DNA of 5,371 nucleotides from RGIG7213 sp045545665 (GCA_045545665.1 JAZQBL010000048.1:1-5371), one strand, 5' to 3'; shown: positions 1-5,248, counted from the first letter of the stretch. Notes: a model not told the origin generated them from the sequence alone. Program-made: numbers and translations.

Positions 1-60
1 AGGTGTAAGTGCAGTAATGCATTGAGCTGAGCAATACTAATAGACCGAGGGCTTGAACTT
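1..60 (+). rRNA. 23S ribosomal RNA, 3' end (partial)
   Basis: The first 60 bases match the conserved end of bacterial 23S rRNA. They include a GTGTAAGTGCAGTAATGCAT segment, then GAGCTGAGCAATACTAATAG, then ACCGAGGGCTTGA, which is the usual Gram-positive 3' terminus. The rest of the gene lies to the left of the window. The exact mature 3' end cannot be fixed without the 5' end it pairs with; it probably falls within about three bases of position 59. The gene is transcribed rightward, convergent with the proA-mutS operon. Confidence 0.95.
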
Positions 61-65
61 CCGAT

Positions 66-93
66 GGTTTTCTGGTGAGTAACACAGATAACC
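66..93 (+). other. hairpin in the 23S trailer
   Basis: GGTT (66-69), TCT (71-73) and GTG (75-77) pair with CAC (83-85), AGA (86-88) and AACC (90-93). This leaves a T-T mismatch, one bulged G and a five-base loop AGTAA. The stem begins about six bases after the probable 23S end, so it may take part in 3' processing or simply be spacer structure. A perfect 12-base palindrome, CTTGAATTCAAG (93-104), follows directly. A processing role is inferred. Confidence 0.45.
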
Positions 94-130
94 TTGAATT
101 CAAGAATATTTTGAGTTTTCGTTTCCTTTA

Positions 131-158
131 TTCGGTTTTCAGTGGACATAATTGAAAA
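131..158 (+). other. rRNA spacer motif with small stem-loop
   Basis: The stretch TTCGGTTTTCAGTGGACA (131-148) resembles a motif I recall from rRNA operon spacers and trailers of Clostridia, where versions of 'TTCGGTTTTCAATG' recur after 16S and 23S genes. TTTTCA (136-141) can pair with TGAAAA (153-158). A role in rRNA processing or antitermination is plausible but not shown by the sequence. The recognition rests on memory of the motif, not on an alignment. Confidence 0.35.
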
Positions 159-172
159 TAATATAGTTTTCC

Positions 173-205
173 GGGGCTGTGCAATAGTGCGGCCTTTTAT
201 TTTTT
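173..205 (+). terminator. intrinsic terminator of the rRNA operon (first)
   Basis: GGGGCTGTGC (173-182) pairs with GTGCGGCCTT (187-196) around the tetraloop AATA. The stem has ten pairs, several of them G-U, and runs into a T-rich tract (TTTTATTTTTT). The stem and U-tract fit a Rho-independent terminator reading rightward. It lies about 110 bases after the 23S end with no 5S gene in between, so it probably ends the rRNA transcript. Confidence 0.72.
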
Positions 206-227
206 ACAAATTACATTTTATATTATC

Positions 228-256
228 CTCTCTGCGAAAGCGGAGAGTTTTGTTTT
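228..256 (+). terminator. second, tandem intrinsic terminator
   Basis: CTCTCTGC (228-235) pairs with GCGGAGAG (240-247) through eight consecutive pairs (one T-G), closed by a stable GAAA tetraloop, and is followed by TTTTGTTTT. This is a stronger classical terminator than the one 22 bases upstream. The pair probably gives tight termination of a highly transcribed rRNA operon that faces a convergent protein operon. Confidence 0.82.
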
Positions 257-300
257 ATCAAAAAGAACCGTCATATTGCCCACCTAAAGAGGAAATCCGC

Positions 301-318
301 ACCCGCGTTTAGGCGGGT
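301..318. repeat. six-pair hairpin overlapping palindrome copy 1
   Basis: ACCCGC (301-306) pairs perfectly with GCGGGT (313-318) around the six-base loop GTTTAG. Its right arm is also the left arm of the 27-nt palindrome that follows, so the two structures are mutually exclusive. No T-tract follows, so it is not a terminator. Confidence 0.55.
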
Positions 319-340
319 CGTCGAGGGCGCCGACCCCTAC
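314..340. repeat. 27-nt imperfect palindrome, copy 1
   Basis: This unit begins CGGGTCG and ends CGACCCCTAC. GGGTCG (315-320) pairs with CGACCC (331-336), and CG (322-323) pairs with CG (328-329), around the loop AGGG. A T-C mismatch sits at unit positions 8 and 17. The same architecture recurs at 455, 507, 675 and, degenerate, at 768. The family resembles small extragenic palindromic repeats found in clostridial genomes. Confidence 0.85.
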
Positions 341-346
341 ATTCAG

Positions 347-391
347 CCTTCTCCAGCGGGAGAAGGGGGACCGCGTTAGCGGTGGATGAGG
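347..391. repeat. compound hairpin cassette A
   Basis: CCTTCTCC (347-354) pairs perfectly with GGAGAAGG (359-366). A second hairpin, ACCGC-GTTA-GCGGT (370-383), and the word GGATGAGG (384-391) follow. This order (stable CT/GA hairpin, small variable hairpin, TGAGG word) is repeated with different bases at 540-586. I recall similar cassettes in intergenic regions of gut Clostridia. No coding function is likely. Confidence 0.7.
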
Positions 392-424
392 TGTCGATTC
401 ATCATTCATCGGATTTTTCGAAAC

Positions 425-448
425 GGCGGGAGCAAGCCCCCGCCCTAC
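425..448. repeat. GC-rich palindrome ending CCCTAC
   Basis: GGCGGG (425-430) pairs perfectly with CCCGCC (439-444), followed by CTAC. The right half and the linker to palindrome copy 2 (437-455) recur exactly, 19 bases long, at 750-768 in front of degenerate copy 5. There the left arm is missing, so that copy is a truncated duplicate of the same composite unit. Confidence 0.7.
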
Positions 449-454
449 ATCATA

Positions 455-481
455 CGGGTCGTCGAGGGCGTCGACCCCTAC
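455..481. repeat. 27-nt imperfect palindrome, copy 2
   Basis: It has the same frame as copy 1: CGGGTCG at the left, loop AGGG, CGACCCCTAC at the right. The internal mismatch here is T-T. It is preceded by CATCATA and followed by an AT-rich linker. Confidence 0.85.
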
Positions 482-506
482 GATTTTATCTATTATCTTT
501 TATCTT
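482..506. repeat. AT-rich TATC/TCTATTATC linker
   Basis: A low-complexity stretch of TATC and TATTATC words fills the 25 bases between palindrome copies 2 and 3. The same vocabulary reappears in a longer tract after copy 4 (704-749). No promoter or terminator is evident. Confidence 0.5.
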
Positions 507-533
507 CGGGTCGCCGGGGACGTCGACCCCTAC
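507..533. repeat. 27-nt imperfect palindrome, copy 3
   Basis: The arms GGGTCG and CGACCC are intact, the loop is GGGA, and the internal mismatch is C-T. Its right end and the following ATTCAG (524-539, 16 bases) are identical to the right end of copy 1 (331-346). In both places this shared junction leads straight into a compound hairpin cassette. Confidence 0.85.
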
Positions 534-539
534 ATTCAG

Positions 540-589
540 GCTCCCTCCGGGAGGGAGCTGGATTTTGCGAAGCAAAAGACTGAGGGAGA
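540..589. repeat. compound hairpin cassette B
   Basis: GCTCCCTC (540-547) pairs perfectly with GAGGGAGC (551-558) around CGG. A second hairpin follows, TTTTGC-GAA-GCAAAA (563-577), then ACTGAGGGAGA. The GAGGGAG at 551-557 and the GAGGGAG at 583-589 could compete for the left CTCCCTC arm, giving two alternative folds. The layout parallels cassette A at 347-391. Confidence 0.7.
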
Positions 590-670
590 GTGCGAAGCAC
601 AACTCGCCTGTGGCGAACTTCACGTGGAAAAGCCACACATCACTTACCGCAGGTAAACATCACTTTTTTT
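590..670. repeat. tandem array of small hairpins with conserved spacers
   Basis: Four small perfect hairpins of different sequence lie in a row. They are GTGC-GAA-GCAC (590-600), CGCC-TGT-GGCG (605-615), GTGG-AAAAG-CCAC (624-636) and TTACC-GCA-GGTAA (644-656). The spacers are AACT, AACTTCAC, ACATCAC and, after the last hairpin, ACATCAC, leading into seven T residues (664-670). Stems vary while spacers are kept, which is a modular pattern rather than simple duplication. The function is unknown. The final T-run is separated from the last stem by seven bases, so a standard terminator is unlikely. Confidence 0.7.
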
Positions 671-674
671 GATA

Positions 675-701
675 CGGGTCGTCGTGGGCGCCGACCCCTA
701 C
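675..701. repeat. 27-nt imperfect palindrome, copy 4
   Basis: The arms are GGGTCG and CGACCC, the loop is TGGG, and the internal mismatch is T-C. It is preceded by GATA, close to the CATA before copies 2 and 5, and followed by a long AT-rich tract. Confidence 0.85.
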
Positions 702-703
702 CG

Positions 704-749
704 ATTTATCTATCTCTTATCTATCATCTATTATCTATTATCTCATTTT
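704..749. repeat. TATC/TCTATTATC simple-sequence tract
   Basis: The tract is made of irregular repeats of TTATCTA, CTATCA and TCTATTA, about 46 bases long and nearly free of G on the + strand. It lies between palindrome copies 4 and 5 and shares its vocabulary with 482-506. It may be unstable in length between strains. Confidence 0.55.
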
Positions 750-767
750 CCCCCGCCCTACATCATA

Positions 768-794
768 CAGGTCGGCGGGAACGTCGCTCTTTAC
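768..794. repeat. 27-nt palindrome, degenerate copy 5
   Basis: It aligns without gaps to the other copies over 27 bases (GGTCG at the left, CGTCG in the middle, TTTAC at the end), but its right arm has decayed and the stem is broken. It is preceded by the exact 19-base word found before copy 2. It appears to be an older or inactivated copy. Confidence 0.65.
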
Positions 795-830
795 AATTCC
801 TTATTTATTATTTTGTCCGTCATTTTTCAA

Positions 831-857
831 GCGGGCAGATATGGAATCCGCCCCTGC
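831..857. repeat. divergent palindrome next to the mutS stop
   Basis: GGGCAGA (833-839) pairs with TCCGCCC (847-853) through seven pairs (one a G-T wobble), followed by CTGC. It shares the CGGG start and the CGCCCCT(A/G)C-type end of the 27-nt family, but the stem bases differ. Its near end is nine bases past the mutS stop codon, so the mutS mRNA would carry this hairpin in its 3' end. No T-tract follows on the minus strand. It could protect the mRNA 3' end as REP elements do, but this is inference. Confidence 0.55.
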
Positions 858-866
858 ATTTGTGAT

Positions 867-3449
867 CTACAGCAAGCTTTTCAGCTTTCTCAATATGTCA
901 AACGCATCGACGGGCGTTATTATGTTGAGATCAATATTCGTAAGCTTTTCGCGTATCTCGTCGTTTGCAACGCTTTCAAGCGAAATATTGAGATCCTCTA
1001 TCGACTCGGCTTCTTTTATTTGTCTTTTTTCTTTTCTTGCGTCGTCCGACTCAAGTGATGCAAGTATCTCCTTTGCCCTTTTTATGACGGGTGACGGAAC
1101 GCCCGCAAGCTTTGCAACTTCTATTCCGTAGCTGTCGTCAGCCGCTCCTTTTACGATGCGGCGCAAAAATATAAGCTCGTCGCCTTTCTTTTTTGCCGCT
1201 ATATTGTAGTTTACAACGCCTTCTACCGTATTTTCAAGCTCTGTAAGCTCGTGATAGTGCGTTGCAAAAAGCGTTTTTGCACCTATTTTTTTGCTTGCCG
1301 TATATTCAGCCGTGGCACGTGCTATTGACATACCGTCAAAGGTCGACGTTCCGCGTCCTATCTCATCGTACACGATAAGACTGCGTTTCGTTGCATTTTC
1401 AAGGATGTATGCGACCTCGTTCATCTCAAGCATAAACGTAGACGTTCCCGAGGCAAGATCGTCACTTGCTCCGACACGCGTGAATATCTTATCGCAAATA
1501 CCTATCCTTGCGCTTGCCGCGGGCACGTACGAGCCTATCTGCGCAAGTATGACTATCAGCGCATTTTGTCTCATATACGTCGATTTACCTGCCATATTCG
1601 GGCCCGTTATGAGCATAAGGCGGTTCTTATTCGTATCAAGCAACGTGTCGTTCGGCACGAAATTTCCTTGCGAAAACTGCTCAACTACGGGGTGTCTGCC
1701 GTCTTTTATGACTATCATATCGGAAAGATCGACCTCAGGCGGTGTATATCTGTTCTTCACCGCACATACAGCAAGGGACAAATACACGTCAAGCTCGGAT
1801 ATTTTCGATGCAACGTCCTTCAGTCTTATGACGTTATCGTAAACAGTGTTACGTATACAGCAAAAAATATCGTATTCAAGCTTCACGACCTTGTCGGATG
1901 CGCCGAGGACGGAGGCTTCAAACTCTTTAAGCTCGTTTGTTATAAATCTTTCGCAGTTTGCAAGCGTCTGCTTTCTTATGTATCTGTCGGGCACGTCCGC
2001 AAGGTTCGACTTCGTTACCTCGATATAGTAACCGAACACACGGTTATAAGCTACACGCAGAGTCTTTATGCCCGTTTTTTCTCTTTCCGTTTCTTCAATT
2101 TTGGATATCCAATACTTGCCGTCCTTCATTATACTGCGGAGCTTGTCTATATCCTCATTATAACCGTCTTTTATTATTCCGCCTTCCCTTACGGAAAAAG
2201 GAGGTTCGTCAACGATAGCACGGTCTATAAGCTCTGCAAGGTCTTCAAGGGTGTCAAGTTCGGAGTAAATTTCCGAAAGTCTTTCGCTGTGCAGTCCTTT
2301 TATGACGGCACCTATTTTCGGTATGGTCAGTGCCGTCTGCCTTATTGCACGGAGATCCTTCGCCGTGGCTGTCGAATACACTACCTTTGCGGCAAGTCTT
2401 TCAAGGTCAAGCACGCTTTTAAGAATTTCGGCAAGCTCTTCTCTTGCATCGAAGTCGCCGTAAAAAGCGCCGACAGCATTTTGGCGTTTCATTATCTCAC
2501 TTACCGAGCAAAGAGGCGATTCAAGCCATTTGCGCAAAAGTCTTGCTCCGCCCGACGTTTTCGTCTCGTCGATAGCCCACAGAAGCGAGCCTTTTTTTCC
2601 GCCCTTCATCACCTCGCACAGCTCAAGAGAACGGCGGGATGAGATATCCATTTGCAGAAATTCTTCGTCGGTATATAATTTTATCTCGTTTATGTAGGAA
2701 ATATCCGTCTTTTGCGTTTGTGAAATATACTCCAAAAGCGCACCTGCGGCACTAACCTCAAGTGTTCCGACGTCACTTAAAAAGTCAACGCCCTTAAACT
2801 GTGTTTTGCACCTTTCAAGTGAATCGGGATACGAAAAATACTCAAACTGCCAATAGTTTGCCATACAGTTTATGCGCTTGGCAAAAAAGTCGTCAAGCTT
2901 TGGATATTGATGCTCGGGAAAATTCAGTATGACTTCCTTCGGGCGGTACGCACCGAGCTGATCTATTACGAATTTTTCGCTTTTTTCCTGTCCGCGCGAC
3001 GACGTGGCGGAAAAATATCCCGTCGATATATCGGCAAAACAAACGCCTGCGCCTTCCTCATTTATGAAGACGGAGGCGATGTAGTTATTCATTTTTTCGT
3101 CGAGCATCTCCGACTCTGTCAGAGTTCCCGGCGTTATCATTCGGATGATCTCTCTCTTTACGATGCCCTTGGCTTCCTTCGGGTCCTCGACCTGCTCGCA
3201 TATTGCGACCTTATAGCCTCTTTCGACAAGCTTTGCTATATATCCTTCCGCGCTGTGATACGGAACGCCGCACATCGGCGCTCTTTCTTCCTCTCCGCAG
3301 TCACGTCCCGTCAAGGTAAGCTCAAGAACTCTCGAAGCGAGCTTTGCATCGTCGAAAAACATCTCGTAAAAGTCACCCAAACGGTAAAAAAGTATCGCCG
3401 TCGGGCAGGTTTCTTTGATCTCCCAGTATTGCTGCATCATGGGTGTCAT
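867..3449 (-). CDS. mutS: DNA mismatch repair ATPase MutS
   Basis: This encodes the 860-residue MutS dimer subunit, which binds mismatched or looped DNA in the cytoplasm and, with ATP, recruits MutL. The N-terminal mismatch-binding domain is complete: the Phe-X-Glu motif is F27-Y28-E29 in GDFYEMF, and the conserved VAICEQVEDPKEAKGIVKRE follows at 81-100. The connector, core and clamp domains come next. The ABC-type ATPase has Walker A GPNMAGKST at 616-624, and Walker B with D695-E696 in DEIGRGTSTFDG. SYGIEVAKLAGVP near residue 770 is the conserved C-terminal helix region. Length is normal for the family. The start at 3449 (MTPMMQQY) fits family N-termini and has AAAGGAG ten bases upstream. 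An in-frame ATG at 3509 would overlap the upstream gene and add 20 unconserved residues. The gene is last in the proA operon. No mutL follows. Confidence 0.97.
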   Translation of the reverse strand: MTPMMQQYWEIKETCPTAILFYRLGDFYEMFFDDAKLASRVLELTLTGRDCGEEERAPMCGVPYHSAEGYIAKLVERGYKVAICEQVEDPKEAKGIVKREIIRMITPGTLTESEMLDEKMNNYIASVFINEEGAGVCFADISTGYFSATSSRGQEKSEKFVIDQLGAYRPKEVILNFPEHQYPKLDDFFAKRINCMANYWQFEYFSYPDSLERCKTQFKGVDFLSDVGTLEVSAAGALLEYISQTQKTDISYINEIKLYTDEEFLQMDISSRRSLELCEVMKGGKKGSLLWAIDETKTSGGARLLRKWLESPLCSVSEIMKRQNAVGAFYGDFDAREELAEILKSVLDLERLAAKVVYSTATAKDLRAIRQTALTIPKIGAVIKGLHSERLSEIYSELDTLEDLAELIDRAIVDEPPFSVREGGIIKDGYNEDIDKLRSIMKDGKYWISKIEETEREKTGIKTLRVAYNRVFGYYIEVTKSNLADVPDRYIRKQTLANCERFITNELKEFEASVLGASDKVVKLEYDIFCCIRNTVYDNVIRLKDVASKISELDVYLSLAVCAVKNRYTPPEVDLSDMIVIKDGRHPVVEQFSQGNFVPNDTLLDTNKNRLMLITGPNMAGKSTYMRQNALIVILAQIGSYVPAASARIGICDKIFTRVGASDDLASGTSTFMLEMNEVAYILENATKRSLIVYDEIGRGTSTFDGMSIARATAEYTASKKIGAKTLFATHYHELTELENTVEGVVNYNIAAKKKGDELIFLRRIVKGAADDSYGIEVAKLAGVPSPVIKRAKEILASLESDDARKEKRQIKEAESIEDLNISLESVANDEIREKLTNIDLNIITPVDAFDILRKLKSLL

Positions 3450-3459
3450 GACGTTACAG

Positions 3460-3466
3460 CTCCTTT
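3460..3466 (-). promoter_or_regulatory. mutS ribosome binding site
   Basis: AAAGGAG on the minus strand lies ten bases before ATG 3449, within the 26-base gap after the ylbF-family stop. It decides in favour of the 3449 start over the in-frame ATG at 3509, which lies inside the preceding gene. Confidence 0.75.
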
Positions 3467-3475
3467 GTTTTTTTA

Positions 3476-3871
3476 TCAGCCGTGGCAGTGTGAACAGTCG
3501 CCGTCGCAACCGTCGTGGCTGCAGGGACGTGTGCCCGTTACCGTGTACATAACTTCGCCGTTTACTTCTTCCATGAACTTGTCAACAGCCTCTTTTGCTT
3601 CGTTGAACTCTATCATGGTCGGGATCTGCATGATCTTTTCGTAAAGATCGCGAAGCTCACCGCCGAGATTCTTTACGGTGTCAGAGTCACGGCCTTCCGT
3701 TTCAAAAGCGTCTGCAAGCTTTTTGGAAAGCTCATTGTAACGGCTTACGTTCGTCAGAAGCTCCATATCGGATTCGTACGCGATCGTCGCACGGTTGAGT
3801 CTTATTATTCTTTCGTCTTCTTTGATAGCTTCTCCGAGCTGTTTTGCAATATCTTTTATCTTTTCGTTCAT
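3476..3871 (-). CDS. YlbF/YmcA-family protein with Cys-rich tail
   Basis: This is a 131-residue, mostly helical, charged protein that I assign to the YlbF/YmcA (Com_YlbF) family. The middle segment with GELRDLYEKIMQIP and FNEAKEAVDKFMEEVN is typical. In Bacillus subtilis, YmcA (RicA) and YlbF (RicF) act with YaaT (RicT) on RNase Y-dependent mRNA processing and developmental control, and the complex carries Fe-S clusters. The last 15 residues hold C117, C122, C126 and C129 plus H119, H128 and H130, a plausible metal or Fe-S site. The proA stop TGA overlaps this ATG as ATGA, so translation is probably coupled. AAGGA lies eight bases before the start. mutS follows after 26 bases, recalling the ymcA-cotE-mutS order of Bacillus. 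The family call is fairly secure; the exact role, and whether this is RicA- or RicF-like, is not resolved. Confidence 0.85.
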   Translation of the reverse strand: MNEKIKDIAKQLGEAIKEDERIIRLNRATIAYESDMELLTNVSRYNELSKKLADAFETEGRDSDTVKNLGGELRDLYEKIMQIPTMIEFNEAKEAVDKFMEEVNGEVMYTVTGTRPCSHDGCDGDCSHCHG

Positions 3872-5118
3872 CTTGTTTGTCCTTTTCCTTCTATAATATA
3901 TTTTATACTTGTAAGCTGTTCGGGGCCCATAGGACCTCTTGCATGCATTTTTTGTGTTGATATGCCTATTTCGGCGCCAAAGCCGAATTCCTCGCCGTCG
4001 GTAAATCTCGTGGATGCGTTCACGTAGACCGCCGCAGAGTCGATATTCGTTTTGAAATACTCGGCAGCGTCGATATTCTGCGTCATTATCGCTTCGCTGT
4101 GATGCGTTGAATGTTCGTTTATGTGCTCCGTCGCTTCCTTTACGTCGGATACTACCTTAACTGACATTATATAGTCGTTGTATTCGGTGTAAAAATCCTC
4201 ATCCGTTGCTTTTTTTATGCCGGGAAGGATCTCGACGGTCTTTTCACAGCCTCGCAATTCAACACCGTATTTGTCGGCTTCAGCTTTGAAAAGCGGTAAA
4301 AATTCTTTTGCAACAGCTTCGTCGCAAAGCAAGGTTTCCGCGGCGTTGCATACCGACGGACGGCTAACCTTTGCGTTTATGCACACGTCAAGTGCCATTT
4401 TTATATCGGCATTTTTTTCAACGTATACGTGGCAGTTGCCTGCACCCGTTTCGATAACGGGAACGGAGGCATTTTCACAAACGGCTTTTATAAGGCCTTT
4501 TCCGCCTCTGGGAATAAGCACGTCGATAAGCCCTACGGCGTTCATCAATGCGATGCTCGACTGCCTGTCGGGGTCGTCAATAAAGCAGATACAGCCCTCG
4601 GGCAAGCCCGCTTTTGATATAGCCGCTCTCATAACGGAGCATATCTTACGGTTGGAATTGAAAGCTTCCTTTCCGCCTCTTAAAACGACGGTGTTGCCCG
4701 TTTTTATGCATATCGCCGCGGCGTCAGCCGTGACGTTCGGACGGGCTTCGTAAATAATGCCGACAGTTCCCAAAGGAACGTGTACTTTTGTTATTTTAAG
4801 GCCGTTCGGGCGCACGGATACTGTGCCGTTTCCGAGGACGTCGGGCAGGGCAATGAGCTTGCGCACGGAATTTGCTATTGCAAAAACACGGTCGCGAGTG
4901 AGGGTCAGACGGTCGATCATCGTTTCCTTCACGCCGTTTTCGGCGGCTTTGTCAATATCCTTTTTATTTTCTTGCAGTATACTTTCGCAGTTTTCTTCGA
5001 GCGACAAGGCAATTTCCTCAAGCGCCTTGTTTCTTATAAAGCTCGACGAGGAAGCAAGAACAGAAACAGCGCTTTTTGCTTCTTTGCACTTGTTCAAAAC
5101 GAGAGTATTGTCGTACAT
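3868..5118 (-). CDS. proA: gamma-glutamyl phosphate reductase (glutamate-5-semialdehyde dehydrogenase)
   Basis: ProA reduces gamma-glutamyl 5-phosphate with NADPH to glutamate 5-semialdehyde, the second step of proline synthesis from glutamate, in the cytoplasm. The 416-residue length is normal. Family marks include VPLGTVGIIYEARPNVTADA (114-133), VLRGGKEA (145-152), IETGAGNCHVYV (222-233), the presumed catalytic C257 in RPSVCNAAETLL, and the C-terminal signature FGFGAEIGISTQKMHARGPM (378-397). The start at 5118 has AGGAG six bases upstream and a promoter about 30 bases further up. It is the first gene of the operon, and its stop codon overlaps the start of the ylbF-family gene. proB, the kinase for the preceding step, is usually adjacent but is absent from the 250 bases upstream and from the rest of the window. 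Nothing suggests a frameshift or decay. Confidence 0.97.
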   Translation of the reverse strand: MYDNTLVLNKCKEAKSAVSVLASSSSFIRNKALEEIALSLEENCESILQENKKDIDKAAENGVKETMIDRLTLTRDRVFAIANSVRKLIALPDVLGNGTVSVRPNGLKITKVHVPLGTVGIIYEARPNVTADAAAICIKTGNTVVLRGGKEAFNSNRKICSVMRAAISKAGLPEGCICFIDDPDRQSSIALMNAVGLIDVLIPRGGKGLIKAVCENASVPVIETGAGNCHVYVEKNADIKMALDVCINAKVSRPSVCNAAETLLCDEAVAKEFLPLFKAEADKYGVELRGCEKTVEILPGIKKATDEDFYTEYNDYIMSVKVVSDVKEATEHINEHSTHHSEAIMTQNIDAAEYFKTNIDSAAVYVNASTRFTDGEEFGFGAEIGISTQKMHARGPMGPEQLTSIKYIIEGKGQTR

Positions 5119-5124
5119 AACATT

Positions 5125-5129
5125 CTCCT
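5125..5129 (-). promoter_or_regulatory. proA ribosome binding site
   Basis: AGGAG on the minus strand lies six bases before ATG 5118, which is standard spacing and supports that start codon. Confidence 0.8.
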
Positions 5130-5149
5130 GATAAACATTTATTCATTGT

Positions 5150-5179
5150 ATTTTATCACATATCATCCGATATAGTCAA
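5150..5179 (-). promoter_or_regulatory. sigma-A-type promoter of the proA operon
   Basis: On the minus strand, TTGACT (5174-5179) is five of six to the -35 consensus. It is followed after 18 bases by TAAAAT (5150-5155), which is preceded by TGA and so forms an extended -10. Transcription would start near 5143, giving a leader of about 25 bases with just enough room for the ribosome binding site. No attenuator, T-box or riboswitch fits in such a short leader. Confidence 0.7.
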
Positions 5180-5248
5180 GTGGATAATTGAAAATTAAAT
5201 CTCCGAAGATACATATTTTATAAAGAAACTGCTTTTGTTTGTTTTCAG

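Larger units (their letters stand above)
257..866. repeat. gene-free palindrome mosaic between rRNA and mutS
   Basis: About 610 bases separate the rRNA terminators from the mutS stop codon. Open frames exist on the + strand, but they run through palindromic repeats and translate to repeated Arg/Gly/Pro-rich strings such as GRRGRRPL, so I do not call them genes. The region is a patchwork of short inverted repeats, listed separately, joined by AT-rich linkers. No tRNA, 5S gene, transposase fragment or intact insertion sequence is visible. Nested repeats with shared junction words suggest repeated insertion or copying of small non-autonomous elements. Confidence 0.85.

Noticed and set aside
61..172. 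5S rRNA or tRNA in the 23S trailer
   Set aside because: No 5S consensus (such as the CCGAACACGGAAG-type segment) and no tRNA cloverleaf with a TTCGA-type arm was found. The stretch holds only small stems.
644..670. Rho-independent terminator formed by the last array hairpin and the seven T residues
   Set aside because: The stem is only five weak pairs and is separated from the T-run by seven bases, which does not fit an intrinsic terminator.
314..794. CRISPR array made of the 27-nt repeats
   Set aside because: Gaps between copies are irregular (114, 25, 141 and 66 bases), contain other repeats, and no cas genes are present.
382..1058. Overlapping + strand open frames of 65-129 codons across the palindrome mosaic
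   Set aside because: They are produced by GC-rich repeats read in several frames, giving recurring GRRGRRPL strings. They lack convincing ribosome binding sites, and the rightmost ones run into the antisense of mutS.
1566..2642. 358-codon + strand open frame, and other + strand frames inside mutS and proA
   Set aside because: They lie antisense to clearly conserved coding sequence and translate to compositions with no recognisable domain. They are shadows of the real genes.
3450..3509. Upstream in-frame ATG (3509) as the mutS start
   Set aside because: It would overlap the ylbF-family gene by 34 bases and add an unconserved basic 20-residue stretch. The 3449 start has a good ribosome binding site and the expected family N-terminus.
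5119..5248. Riboswitch or T-box controlling proA
   Set aside because: The predicted leader is only about 25 bases, and no T-box sequence, specifier stem or leader terminator can be seen.
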